From assembly GCA_905250025.1 (NCBI GenBank), contig CAJNOJ010000284.1, forward strand, positions 62,001-126,000: a stretch of 64,000 nt of DNA, read 5' to 3'. Positions 42,211-55,702 of this stretch are shown piece by piece. Made by a program: the position numbers and the translations under genes. Origin of the DNA: Adineta ricciae. Lineage: Eukaryota; Rotifera; Eurotatoria; Adinetida; Adinetidae. The stretch's first letter is position 1. Every line of letters starts with the position of its first letter. The notes beneath the pieces were generated by a model that saw only the letters and a list, made by a program, of their open reading frames with translations, searched no databases and was not told the origin of the DNA.

Positions 42211-43812
42211 ATGGTAGCCAGAGATTGCTACGCCATATTAGGAGTTAAATCAACAGCAACTGGAGATGAAATTAAAAAGGCCTATCGAAAAAAAGCTCTT
42301 CAATATCATCCCGATAAAAATCCATCTGCAACAGCTGAAGAAACATTTAAAGAAATTAACAAAGCATATGAAACCTTGAGTGATGCCGATAAACGTCGAA
42401 CGTATGATTTACAACAACAAAAACCTTACACTACAACATCAACAAATAAACCAACTACGCAAGCAAATAAACAGGAAACATCATTCAAATCTTCATTTCA
42501 TGCACCCGGTCAGCCACACTTTACATTTACTAACACAACAACGACGAACGATGGTTCCACATCAGCACGTTCAGCTCGTTTTCGCTTTCATCGCATGGGT
42601 CCAGATCCATTTGCTAATTTTCATCAACGACATGCACATTTTTCTAGTTCATTTTTCGATCCGTTTCGTTCACCAAATTCGCCTTTTTTCGACTCAACAA
42701 ATAGTCGTGTATCTTCGGATGACGATGACGACGATACTCATGATGGAACCGAACAACGTCGAAAGAATTCCACGTTCGGTAAATGTAAAGTTAATAGGTT
42801 TTCTCTTTAAAACAACTTTGATTTCATAGGATCGGATGACTTCGAATTCGATGCATCTCCTCGAGCACATGGTCCTAGTCAAGCACGTTTCACAACTCAC
42901 AGTCGACCGAAATGGAATAATAACTGGGCGTTTGAACCTGAAGAAGAAAGCAAATCATCCGAATCATCAGATAACAAATTTCCACCCATGTTTCAGCAAC
43001 GCGCCAACGCTGACAATCCTTTTATGATGTTCGAAATGTTGACACGTGCGGTATTCGATCAATTTTTCAACGATGACCCATTCTGGCAAACATTTCATCA
43101 GCGAGATCTTCCATTCGCCAACGCTACTCAGCAACAAACGCCCCGATCATCAACAACACGTCTACGTAGTGCCTCCCAGCAACGACCATCCGCGACGAAC
43201 AATCGTACACGTATTCATGTCAATCACGTGCCATCATCAACTAAGAAAGCGAATGAAATGAATTTCGAATGGCTCGGACAACATCCGAAACAAAAACGAA
43301 CAGCGTCGTCAACACGTTTCGATCACAACGATAGCGATGAAGAAAATATCGACGATAATTATGTGTATCAACAAACGAAACCACCTACAATCAATGTGCA
43401 TCGCGTAAGACGTCGTCCAATGCATAATACGGAAGCGAAAATATTCTCATGCCAATATTGTTTCCAGCCCTCAGCAACAACTGAAGATCGTAGTCAACAC
43501 GAAGCTACATGTCGACAACGTCCATCCAAACCAACGAGTAATGTTCGATCCAAACCCTATCAATCAGCTACCAACATAACAGACGAGAAGCTATTCTCTT
43601 CGAAATGCTCGTATTGCCATCAAGAAATTCGTCTGACTGACCGAAAGGATCACGAAGCACTTTGTAAACAATTCGGAACCAAACGTCAAACGGCAACGAA
43701 CAGTAGTACCAAACGTTTCAACAATTCAACGACCAATAGTCTCAATGATCACAGTCAATCAGCACCAAAACCAACGTCCGGTAATAAAACGAAACAATCC
43801 GCCACCAACTAG
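42211..43812 (+). CDS. J-domain (DnaJ class B-like) protein with two C-terminal C2HC zinc motifs
   Basis: Exons 42211-42778 and 42830-43812 encode 516 residues. J-domains stimulate Hsp70 ATPase. Residues 1-70 form the J-domain: [20 protein letters not shown], then [16 protein letters not shown] with the HPD motif, and [22 protein letters not shown] Gly-poor, Phe-rich linker follows ([23 protein letters not shown]), reminiscent of the G/F region of DNAJB2/6. An acidic DDDDDD stretch spans the splice. Near the C-terminus are [20 protein letters not shown](C) and [19 protein letters not shown](C), of the form C-x2-C-x11/12-H-x3-C. No DnaJ Cys-rich domain or CTD beta-sandwich is seen, so it is not a canonical DNAJA/B1. 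The start ATG follows an A-rich leader. Confidence 0.82.
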
Positions 43813-44180
43813 CTGCCTGTTTACACGTTGTTGTTTTTGCTTCTTTACATACCTACTCACACTCCTATTTAGTTTTTGCTCAAGCATGAACAATAGAAAC
43901 AAAAACAAAAACATTGTTTTAATTTTGCTTCGTGTTTTTTTATTTCGCTAAGTAATACACGCTCTTTGATATATCGTAATATATTTCAATGTAGACATGC
44001 ATGTTTTTCTTTCTATGTGATAAATGTCTGGTAGATTTGATTAACTGTCTAAAGCATGTGTATGGTAAGTTTGCATGGATTTGTTGTAGTTGCTAAAGCT
44101 AACTAATCTGTAAATAATCAAATGACATCGATTAAGATAAGCAATGTTTGTTTTACATAGGCAACTCTTCATGCATAGTT
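43813..44180. other. Intergenic
   Basis: 3' flank of the J-domain gene; A/T-rich, no gene seen. It may hide the 5' exon of the next plus-strand frame. Confidence 0.4.
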
Positions 44181-44834
44181 ATGAATCGATTTGTTGTATT
44201 TTCTTTTTCTATTTATATAGGAAATCTTAGTCATGGCATCGAACAATTACGCACATGTAATCGGTGTCATCGGGTATTTCCTGTTTTATCGGATTTGTTT
44301 AATCATCTGTGTGATGATGAAGAAGAATTTTTTCAAACAAAATCAACGATCTCGTCTTCATCATCCATATCGAATAAGAATACCAGTGATAATTTATTTA
44401 ACGACATTCAGTCGAACAATATCACGTTAGATAAAGCGTCGTCGTTCAATCAGGGAATATCATCTTCAAGACCTCTCAAGCTCAATCGTCGTTCATCATT
44501 TAATGATTCTTCCATTAGATCAAAGAAATTATTTTCTCCGATTCCTCCGCCTCCCACACCTCCACTTTTCAAAACATCGACCGACCATCCAACAACGATA
44601 CATAGTTCACCAATGACTCGTCTAAATGATTCGAAGTTCAAATTAGACACAACACACATTCCTTTCTCGAAACGATCTTTTCTTCGCCCAGATACAAATC
44701 ATATCACCCGCATTTCCTCTTCATCATCGCCGTTACCATCATCGTCAACACTATTCAATAACAAAGCACCCCAACTCTCAAGTACCTATGTCTATCTCCG
44801 GAATCCATCGTCACCTATTCATGTCAATTCGTGA
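44181..44834 (+). CDS. Hypothetical Ser/Pro-rich protein with one zinc-finger-like motif, 5' end uncertain
   Basis: The frame from ATG 44181 reads through an acceptor-like tatatag at 44214-44220; either the protein starts at 44181 (MNRFVVFSFSIYI) or this is a 3' exon starting at 44221 with the first exon missing. The one recognisable element is CNRCHRVFPVLSDLFNHLC, of C2HC spacing, near the N-terminus. The rest is disordered (SIRSKKLFSPIPPPPTPPLF and Ser runs). I do not recognise it. Confidence 0.45.
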   Translation: MNRFVVFSFSIYIGNLSHGIEQLRTCNRCHRVFPVLSDLFNHLCDDEEEFFQTKSTISSSSSISNKNTSDNLFNDIQSNNITLDKASSFNQGISSSRPLKLNRRSSFNDSSIRSKKLFSPIPPPPTPPLFKTSTDHPTTIHSSPMTRLNDSKFKLDTTHIPFSKRSFLRPDTNHITRISSSSSPLPSSSTLFNNKAPQLSSTYVYLRNPSSPIHVNS

Positions 44835-45426
44835 ACTGAATGAAAATTCGTCTTCGTGTGTCCGTGTGAATGTGTGTATTTAGACTAGACATCTGATATA
44901 GTCTCATTAAAGAAAAAACGCGAACGTTCGTTATGCATAATGTATTGAAAATGAAACGAATATTCAATCAGTATTTGTCAATTTAAATTTAACAAAATAA
45001 GACATGAATAATATTTGTGAATGTATTTCATTGACAGCAAAGGACAAGTGAGTATGATTTCATAATACTTGATCTTGCTAATTTGAAAAATAAACTCAAT
45101 CAAGGTTTTTACGGGGGGAAAATGTTTTTCTCCTTCAAATATTCATTGTTGAAAGCTCAAATTAACATAAGTCAACAGACTTTTTGGTTTACATTGAAAT
45201 ATTCATCATCTATCGTACACGACAATAACCAAGCTGACAACAAAGTCAGTTGAAGGACATTATTCATACCTATTTCTCTCTCTTTATTTAAGACAACTAC
45301 TATGCTGCATTGATTTTCGCTGTTGGCGTAGAACGAATGTTCTTTTTTCGTCGTACGTTGAAGACACGCAAGAATAGCATTGAATAATATAAAAAATACA
45401 ATGAAAATCAAATGTTTTATCTCGTT
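44835..45426. other. Intergenic between convergent genes
   Basis: A/T-rich 3' flanks; no gene seen. The minus frame 45172-45411 is unsupported. Confidence 0.4.
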
Positions 45427-47471
45427 CTACATTGACACCCGTATCTGATCTTCTTCATTAAGAATTGCTAACTAAGAAAACGAAAGAAAATATGATTCCT
45501 GTTTGAAAAACGAAGGAGTGATTTCAAATCATACTTCAGCATTCACAACGTCTAAAATTGACATCCACGCGTCTTCATCACTGAGATTTTCATCGGATAA
45601 TGGAATATTGATGACTGTTTTCGTTAACGGTGCTGTTGAATCATTTAAATTTGATTGATTTAGCGAATCTGATTCATCTAAAAAGTGAACAGAGAATGAA
45701 AGATGGAAATGGAATGGTTTTCATTTACCTGTTATCGATTTCGATTGATTTAGTGATTTATCTGAAGTTGATCGGCATATGACGATAGTTGGAACATTCG
45801 TTGAAATATTCTTTGGCACATCTGATGTTTGAGCAAGTTTCACCGATAAATTATTTCGTTGGTGTTGACTAAATAGACAAATGAGTGTTGAATTTCGAAT
45901 GTCAGATGAGAGTTACTTGTGTAGTGTGGGTGTTTTGGGTTTTGTCGAGTTCTCGTTTATAGAAATGACATTTTCCATTGAATCTTTATGAATACAAGAC
46001 GCAGTGGTGCTGACGTTCGGCGTTGGTTGAACGATCATTGTTGCTCTTTTGAATTCTTCGCTTTGGGGTACGCCACTAAGCAAAAAAACGAAGAAACATA
46101 TGAAACCATTGTAATTCGAATGCAAAATACGTTTTTTGAGAGAAATTTAGAGAATCATAGAGGTTTAATCGTGATAGAGCGATTTGTTTCGAATGTCGAT
46201 ATCTCCGATAAAAGTATATCGACAAGATCAGCAGAACCATCACAAACAAAATACCTAAAATCAATCAAAATCCAATCGGAAACTCTGTTCAAATGTTTCA
46301 CTTTACTTAAACTACAAATCAGGCCAAGTTGCCATGTGCTTAAACCTGATATCACCGGTGTATTACTGGTTTCGCCAGTACTAAACATTTCAAATGTAAC
46401 AAAGTACTTCTTAAATTCACGTATCTCTTCTTACCTGCACATGTATTTCCATCGATTCGATGAGATTGTACATACGGGATGAGTTAAGTTGTTTGAACAA
46501 AGTGAATTATTATAGGCGATATCAGCAGCTGAGCACGCATCCGACAGAGCATCTTAATTAAAAACGCCACGGTAACTTATCTAATTGACTTCAAATAGAA
46601 ATTTTAGACCCCCAAAATGAAAAATCTGCTGTAGATATTTAAAGGACATCTTAATTTTTGATCGCATGCTCTGTGGTTTACATAGTCTTGTTATATAATT
46701 CATTAGCGACATCGAATAGACAATAGAGAAATATTTTCTTACTGTTGTGAGTAGTCACGGATGATAAAGTTGATTCTCTTTGTCGATCGATTATCAAACC
46801 ATTGAACCGATATTGATTTGTGCTGAGAAAATCCGAATAAATTGAGACTGGAAATCCAAAACTGTGTTTACATGAATTTCAAATGCTTGTTTTACCTAAC
46901 AAGATCTGATTTTGGATAGAAACTGCTTGAGTAAATGTGACTAATTGTTCAAAAACACTGTCGACGTCTTTCACACAACTAAAGTATATATTCTCTCCTT
47001 AGATAGAGAATTTTATCTGTAACTTACGTAAAATTGTTGATCGATACATTTGAAATAACATTGGCAATGTTATTTCGATATAAATCATAAAGCTTATAAA
47101 AACAAATAGTATAATCAGTAATAAATCCATTGATATTCGACTTACACTATATACAGTGGTATTCAAATCAAAAGTTTCATTAGCGCAAGATAATAACCAG
47201 GTGGTAACTAAAAAAGATCGAGATATTTTTAGTTAATGATAATTATAGGGTGTCTCTTGGCACACAAACGCTTGAACTATGTGACAAAGTCTGACTTATT
47301 TATAGAATCTCAGATGATTCGAGATGAAGCGTCTTTTTTTGGAAATAAATAAGAACGCGTGTATTCAGATTCACTCATATCAATCCTACCTGTGATATTA
47401 TTCGCAGCGGGCATGACAGAAGTAGCATTGTTAATCATTTCGAATATGAACAATGTAGTGTTGTGAAATAA
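45427..47471 (-). CDS. Orphan type I single-pass membrane glycoprotein, 5' exon not found
   Basis: Twelve small exons join without frame break: 47471-47390, 47207-47146, 47092-47028, 46978-46896, 46847-46743, 46528-46435, 46380-46346, 46254-46131, 46075-45917, 45868-45729, 45677-45535 and 45471-45427, at least 378 residues. The ectodomain (about 210 residues) has many N-glycosylation sequons (HNTT, NNAT, NNIT, ANET, LNTT, SNVS, NNFT, NNLT) and several Cys (LLSCANE, TCVKDVD, NSLCSNN, HPVCTIS, KYMCS). The membrane segment is GILFVMVLLILSIYFYRRYR with a basic stop-transfer. The cytoplasmic tail is about 130 Ser/Thr-rich residues ending in acidic DENLSDEDAWMSILDVVNAE. I do not recognise the ectodomain. 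The shape suggests a receptor or adhesion protein. The signal-peptide exon must lie upstream of 47471. Confidence 0.7.
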
Positions 47472-48632
47472 CTGTTAATCTAAACATTAAGATTTGTTAT
47501 TTGTGAGAAGAAAAAAACGTGCGTAAGGAAAACATTGCTATGTGTTGTTTTTTGAAACTTCGAAGAATGGAACGCTTATTTTCTTTTCTTTCTTTTCACC
47601 AGAATCTCGTTTAAGGCAGTTCCGTTCTTTTACTCAAGAAGAAAAAGTCCGGGCTGTTGTTCATGCTTTGGAAAAAGAAAGAATAGAAGTTTGATGTTCG
47701 TCGAAAAATCTATTTGAGTAACAACTTGTGACTTTGTTCGAAATGTTTAAAAAAAATCCAACGTAAACAAAGGAAAATGCGCAGTTATTTTCATTACAAA
47801 ACAGAGTCATTCATTTCGATTTGTTCTTACAAAAACATTTTGAAATGTAAACATACATACATTTTAATCAAACGTATTTGATTTTCTTCGATTGTTGAGA
47901 ATTTTTCCACATTCGTTCTTTCATTTAATCACTCAAAAAAGATAATTCGATTGGAACAAAAGAACTCGTTAACGGGACATTATAGTTCGAAGACAAAGAA
48001 AAAATATGTTATCTTCAAAGTCATCGACTAGGAATTCCTGAGAAAGAAAATCGAACGCAGCTAATTACAAGCTGATGATTATCTCAAATCTCATCACATG
48101 ACAAGCAATGCCAATGTTTTGCTCATCATACTCTTTACTAAGTCAGTGGATACGACTTATTTTTCCGTAAAACTAGCAGTTCTGCTACTGACATACTAAA
48201 CTCGATGGAAATCTTCACACGCACCGAGAAATTGTTGCTAATATGACGCATTAAACGTAGTCTGTCGCCGATAGATATATGTCCGAGTAGAAAGTGTATC
48301 GAATGTCATGCTTGATACTCTTTTAAATAGATTAAACACTGTCAGCGTTCAATTCTTGGAAGAGAAAAGAACACATTTTGTTCTATATTATAAAGATCTT
48401 TCTCGAAAGAAAAGAAAGAATCACTAGCAAGTATAGAAAGATGGTAATGAATTAAATATTTCTCTATTAGTTTGCTCGTTCTTCAGCATCGTGGTGTAAG
48501 TGTGCATGGTTTTCTCGTTGCCGTTCGTGTCAGTTGTTAAGCATCGTTGTCTCTACGAGTAAAAGTCAGTTTTTCAAACATTTATTTCATCCTTTCTCTC
48601 TTCTTTACAAAACAACAACAACAACAACAAAG
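47472..48632. other. Intergenic, 1.2 kb, holding one exon-like frame
   Basis: Expected to contain the missing signal-peptide exon of the membrane glycoprotein, which I could not locate, and the 3' flank of the next GPCR with an (AAC)n run at 48611-48630. Confidence 0.4.
47603..47694 (+). CDS. Possible orphan terminal exon
   Basis: After a good acceptor (pyrimidine tract then ccag at 47599-47602) the plus strand reads SRLRQFRSFTQEEKVRAVVH and ALEKERIEV before a stop at 47694. Composition is strongly protein-like (helical, charged). No partner exon is seen, and the flanking genes are on the other strand. It may be the last exon of a nested gene or a gene fragment. Confidence 0.3.
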
Positions 48633-50067
48633 TTAAAGTGAAATTTCATCTTCTTTCGTTCGACGACTGCAAACACTCGAGCGGGTTTTAAAACTTGAAC
48701 GATGACTATAAGAACTCGCTCCACCGCTTTCACTCCTTCCATTCGGTCGAGTAAGTTGCATGGGAAAATCGAAATCATCCTTCTGCAAATGCCTATACAA
48801 TCCTTCGAATGGTACACCATCTTGAGAATGACTCGATTGAAGTAATTCGTGACCGCCTGCACTACCGTTTGAATGCGTTCTTGTCGCGATGCTTTGATCG
48901 AGAATGACCCGACTTCGTTGATATCTTAGTAAGTATTTTAACGCACAACGAAAGCGATGATTTGTACAGGCGAAGACGAAGCTTTTGTAAGAATAAAGTG
49001 ATAATTCGAAAGCTAAGCCAATGGTTTGCATGTGAGCATGAGCATTGAGAAGGATGTTGTTCGATGAAGGATATTCATCAACATAATTCGAAGCAAATAA
49101 AACGATCAATCGCAGAATTTTACATGGAATTGAAAGGATAACAAAGATAATTCCTAAAGAAAACGCTGCGTTGTATGTTCGAAGATATTCGACGATCGGA
49201 GAATCATAACGAAGTGAAATATTCTCGGTTTCCGAATGATGACTACGTAATTCATTCCACAATTGTGATCCTTTATGAAAAATGAATATTGAGAGGACAA
49301 AAATAACGATCGTCGCTAAGATCAAACCGAGACCGGTATAGAAAAACACGTTGACAATAACAGATGTCGAGTAGATTGATGCGTGTAAGTCAACCATTTC
49401 GGCGTTCATCAGGCAATGACGATGAAATGTGACGTTCATCGTCGCATTTGGAGAAAATATTAACGGTTCATTGTATGACATGGTTTCGATCGATGGAACA
49501 TTGAAAAGAGTGAAGATAAACAAAAGGGCAAAGCTAAATGAACGATGAAATTAACGTTCGCAAGTGTTTATGACATGCTGTTTGTACTTACACCGCGTAT
49601 TTTGCATTAACGATCGCAATTAATCGATAAAACTTCGGATAAACAAGAAACAATCGATTCAGAAGCGATAAAACGATTAACCAATGTGACATTAAGGTGG
49701 ACACTCGTACAATATACGTTAATAATTTACAGCAAACCGTTGAAATGTTAATCAGACCAGTCATAATGTCATTATCTTGTTCAGGTAATGCTTTGTAACG
49801 TATAATTGAATTTATCAAATGGTACGATAAAACGATCGAATCAAAACAGATGATTTCCATAAGGAAATTTTCGAAGGTACGTTTTTCTCCGCCTGGTGTA
49901 TGCCGAAGAATGTATCCATTACCGATTATCATAACCCCGTTTCCAATCAAACCAATCAAGAAGAAGAAGATGGTGATTAAAAGCGAAACATACTCCGTAA
50001 CATGAATGTTTTCATCGGAACCAAATGGTGCATGATCGTCATGATCAGTTGCCCAATTATCAGTCAT
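48633..50067 (-). CDS. Orphan rhodopsin-like GPCR with long cytoplasmic tail
   Basis: Exons 50067-49592 and 49533-48633 encode 458 residues. Seven hydrophobic segments are visible, with TM1 LLITIFFFLIGLIGNGVMII carrying the conserved GN pair. TM3 ends LMSHWLIVLSLLNRLFLVYP, so DRY is replaced by LNR. Loop 2 contains two N-glycosylation sites (SPNATMNVT) and the Cys (RHCLMN) expected to pair with TM3. TM6 is AFSLGIIFVILSIPCKILRL with the class-A proline. TM7 is unusual: LAFELSLYSYKSFVFACTNH lacks NPxxY. The 120-residue tail is Ser-rich with basic clusters (SFKTRSSVCSRRTK), likely phosphorylated. Peptide-receptor-like in shape (FMRFamide/myosuppressin type), but the ligand is not known. Confidence 0.78.
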
Positions 50068-50921
50068 GATTGTTTGATCTAAAAGATTGACGATGAATAA
50101 ACTGATCTAGTAAACGGAAAAGTGATTGTTAGTTGTAGAGATGCGCGAGATTTATTATTGCATTTGGCATGCAACAAGAATCAATTCATCGGGTTTTCTC
50201 TTGCTGTTCTTCTGCGTTGTCTCTCTTTCTCGGCCTTCTTGAGCTTGTTATAGGAAAAGCAAACTTCAAGAGATGACGAAAATAAACAGCTTACTGATTA
50301 AATTAGCACCAGCAAAGATTTCTTTTTTTTTCTCGAATAGGTCACCGGGAATCATTTCACGATCAATCTAGCTCGCGCATCTTTTTTTTTTATTACTATT
50401 CTCGTAATATTTGATGAAAGTTTGCTCGTCTTTTCTTTCCCTCTCGTGACCGGATGAAAAGCAATAAAAGACAATATCCGTCGAATTATTCGCTCAAATT
50501 CATAAAGCAATATCCAGACAAAAACGATGTTGTTGTGTCAACGAGAAGAGGAAGACGATCCCTCGTCGATTGATTCATTTCTATCTAAACATCTTAGATT
50601 TGTTTTCTTTGCTGATCTTTATCTTCGATGAAATACATATGACTCTGAAGAAGATCGATCTTGCTTGATCTAGGATTTTTGTGTTCGATTGCTGAACACG
50701 ACGAAAGAACGAAGAAAATCATATGTAAGAAATGGTGTGCCTTGATTATCAACAACTACAACACATCATTCGATGAATAAATAATCAAATAGATGGAATA
50801 CTTTGTGCCCGGCTTTTTTCTCTTTATTGTCATGATGTGATTATGGTTGTCATTTGAATACAAAAAAAAAACACATATATGTCGAGGCGAAAAGAAACGC
50901 AAATGATTAAATTATGCCGTT
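50068..50921. other. Intergenic
   Basis: GPCR promoter side and cathepsin 3' flank; no gene seen. Confidence 0.5.
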
Positions 50922-52198
<1,277 letters not shown>

Positions 52199-52621
52199 AT
52201 CTACACCAGCAAGATAAACAAAATTATCGAAAAAAAAACTTCTATTTATATCCTCTTTTCAACATACCTTGGTTTATGATATGAGAAAATATAATGTGTG
52301 ACTTAATTTCAACTCCGCCAAAGCTTTTATACGGCAAATTTATCTTCCGTCGCACGTGTTTTCAACTTATTATCTCTCACGATATACCGCTTTGTCATTT
52401 TTGTCTTGCTCAGTCATCACTTCATGGTTCTCTTTCCGATGCCCTAAATTTCTATTTTATGACTAGGCAGAATTAGGTCAAATTCCATTGTCAATAATCG
52501 GAGCATCATCATTGATACCAAGGCACATTTTCGTTTTGTTTTATTCGTACCCAAGAAAAGAAGAAGAAGACGAAAACTCTAGAAAAGAATCACACTGCTT
52601 CACACACGGAAAAGCTTTTTT
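52199..52621. other. Intergenic
   Basis: Cathepsin 5' flank (with a tataaata box-like run near 52240-52247 on -) and 3' flank of the coiled-coil gene. No other gene seen. Confidence 0.4.
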
Positions 52622-54186
52622 TCAAGATTCGAGAACATTATCAAATGTATATGCATTTGTCGCTGAACCACCATGTCCTGCGCTACTCAATGGCTCCATT
52701 GGCGATCGTTTCTGTCCGGGATTGTTATCCAACATACGTTCCATTTGTCGGATCGTATGTTCATTTTTAATCATTTTGTCTTGTAACTGATGTCGTTCGT
52801 AACCGAGATTGGTTAGAACGGAATCTTTTTCGATTAACAATTCTTTGATTCGTTGATTTTCCGCTAAAGTGTTCGCATGATTCTTTCGTAGTTGTGTCAA
52901 TTGATCGGTTAAGCCCATCAAAGCGTCCTGCATTTTCATTGCTTCTTCGTTCTTCATGAACGCGTCGACCGATTTCAATTTTTCTAATTCGAGGGCTAAA
53001 CGTTTTTGCTTAGTATTTACAGAAACAAGTTGTTTAGCGAGAAGATCGTTTTCTTTTCGATAACCATTCTAGGAGAAAAAGTTAAAAATCAAACCAATAT
53101 TGATTCTTAACGTTCTACATACAACATATTCGAGCAGCTGTTTATTTTCACCATTCAAATGATCACATTGTTTACTCTGCGCGTGTAATTGTTCCATTGA
53201 TGACTTATTTTGAACTTGTAATTCTTTGAGTTTTTGCATGAGGAGGACCATCTTGTTCTTACTATCGGCTTCCAACGCATCACGTTCGTTTTTGATTAAG
53301 GTAAATTTCTCTTGTAAAGTGGCGGCATTCGCTTCCGAACTGAATGAGAGTCAAGATGATGAGAATGGATGAAGGAAGAGAACTTACCGTCTTAAATCGA
53401 CTTGTAAATTATTTGTACGACCGGTTAGGAATTCAACTTTTTCGTCAGCTGATTTTTTCGCTGCAGTTAGTTCGTTGAGTTTCGAATTCAACCGAGCGAC
53501 TTCCTTTTCGGAAGAATCACGATTGTACACAGTTTTGTTGTATTCATCTTTGAGTGCAGATGCATCACGCATAGATTTCTCTAAGTTTTGCTTGGCGATG
53601 AAGTATTTTTCTTTCAATAACTCGAGTTCGTTAATCAAAACTTGATTTTGTCCTTTCAAATCTTCATTGTTTCGAGTTAGTGTGTCGATCATCAAACGCA
53701 TTTCGCGATCTGCTGCTTTGAAACTAATAAAAATTAGAATAGTAATGATTCTGTCGTGTCAAATTCGGTTGATTACCGTTCTTCCATTCGACGATAATCT
53801 TCGACAAGCTTTTTCGTTGCTTCATATTCTCGAGCTAAACGTTCGAGTTCGGTTTTCAAAGCCAGATTATCTTGCTCCAATTTCTGATACTTTGTGCGAA
53901 TTTCTCCGAGACGATTACGTGCTAAATACATCAGTTTATCGTGTTTATCTTGTAATTTGGTCAATTCGTTTCCCAAGGTGCCGTTTTCTTCCATTAAACG
54001 TTCATTTTGAAACCATAGATCGTAGTTTTCTGCTTTGAGTTGAATCGCTTTCGAGATTGGCTGTTTGCTCATAATATTGATTCCAGCATTTCGATTCACC
54101 ACATCTTGCGGTGGTGCTTTCGGGTTGCTCATACGATATTCCAGATCAGCGAACGTATCCGCGCGTTCATCTATATGATTAGCCAT
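52622..54186 (-). CDS. Long coiled-coil protein
   Basis: Exons 54186-53777, 53723-53388, 53339-53123 and 53068-52622 give 469 residues, nearly all heptad coiled coil (for example KYQKLEQDNLALKTELERLA, LNSKLNELTAAKKSADEKVE). A short disordered head (MSNPKAPPQDVVNRNAGINI) and a Gly/Ser tail flank it. The start ATG 54186 (MANHIDERADTFADLEYRM) follows an acceptor-like ccgtag nine to ten bases upstream. I do not recognise the family with confidence; ciliary or centrosomal coiled-coil proteins look like this, but coiled coils give misleading similarity. No motor, membrane or enzymatic domain is visible. Confidence 0.72.
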
Positions 54187-55702
54187 GTGGAACAATACCT
54201 ACGGAAATGCAAAACTAATTAATATTCAATGTTGACAAAAGTCTATTAATATATTCCGACATATTCAGCCCAGATTTTACGAAAAACTACAGTAGGATTT
54301 CTTTTTTTTTGTTGTGATAATGATTTCGACGATCAAAACATATCAAATTGAATATTCAGTTTAATACTCATTCAAGTCGCCTACCTCCCTTTGTGTATTT
54401 CTCCTTTTCTCGTCGTTTGCACACGCACAGCAAAAACTAATTTAAAAAGCAAAATTCTCAATTTTCTTTTCTCTTCTCGCTTCTTTTTTTTTTGTGTATG
54501 GCGACGATAGTCAAAGAGTGAATTGCTGCTTAGTTGCTGCAAATATTCAAACAAATCTTTTTAAAAAAATTTCAACGGCGCGGTGAGAAAGAGAAATGAG
54601 AAGGAGAGAGAAAAAGATGCGAAAGGGTGTCGAATGGTAGTCAAAAACAAAAAAGCAAAATACACAAACGTTTAAATGGCTCTTTTAAGTTAAGTGATGG
54701 ATTTCATCCTCTGACATCAACAGGACAAACGATGAAGAAAAAGAAAGTTGATGTTTGATAAAACATTTAAACTAAGAAAACAGAAATCTGAGATCAGATG
54801 AATCAAACTCGCTAGTGAAGGAGAGTAATTGAAAAGAAACGACCGGATGTCTTCACGACTTTCATGTCAGAGAAGATCGGAAGTTGTCGGAATGCGAATT
54901 GGATGACGAGTTTCGACGAAATGTGATCGTAACGACGAAAAACAATTTTCTTCGCCATAAGAAAAGAAGAAAATCAAAGTAGTTCAACAACTACTAATCA
55001 ATTATGTAAGCAGAAAGTAATGCATCTTTTTGTATCAAAGAGCAAAAAGCTTTTTTTCGCAAAGAAAAACAACGGATTCAAGTAGATTACTTACCGTGCT
55101 TGGATCATTTTTATTCTGTAAAGTATTATTGATTGAATTCACATCTTTTATTAGTATGCGTGTCTATCCAGAGACATGTGCGATAAAAAAAAGTCAGTTA
55201 TATGGTATCCACTTCGAAATGGAAAGAGAATCAAGAGAGGAAATGACAAAATTCCATGTTGAATTTGGTCATTCATTTCAATTTTACCAACTAAATGTTA
55301 TTCGAACACCTTGAATGAGAAATTGATTGTTAAGTGCAAATTTTTTATCTGACAAGCATTGAAGGACGAGTCAAAAGGAGATTCTGTCTCTTAGTTCACA
55401 CATTTTCTCAGAACGTGAGGATTCTCCAATCGTAGCGAATTTTTGCCCAAGTCACGCGACATAAAAGACATCACGTATGACTCGATTTTGGCAGATTTTT
55501 TTCTCAAAACCAGTGTGACGCGTCCGACTCGAGTACGACAAATCGACTTTGTTTTGCATTTTGTGAAAACTCCTGCTGATTAAAAAGTTCAGTCAATTCT
55601 ATATTTATTGAATCTATAGCAGTCGTATTCTTTTAAGATAAAAAAATCGAATTCGGTAGAAAATACTTCTAAAATCAAAAACGAAGGAAACTTGAGTCGT
55701 AT
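54187..55702. other. Intergenic, 1.5 kb
   Basis: Contains a strong donor (cacg before gtaagtaa, near 55092 on -) that may belong to a noncoding first exon of the coiled-coil gene. The plus-strand frame 55030-55314 is unsupported. No gene called. Confidence 0.4.
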
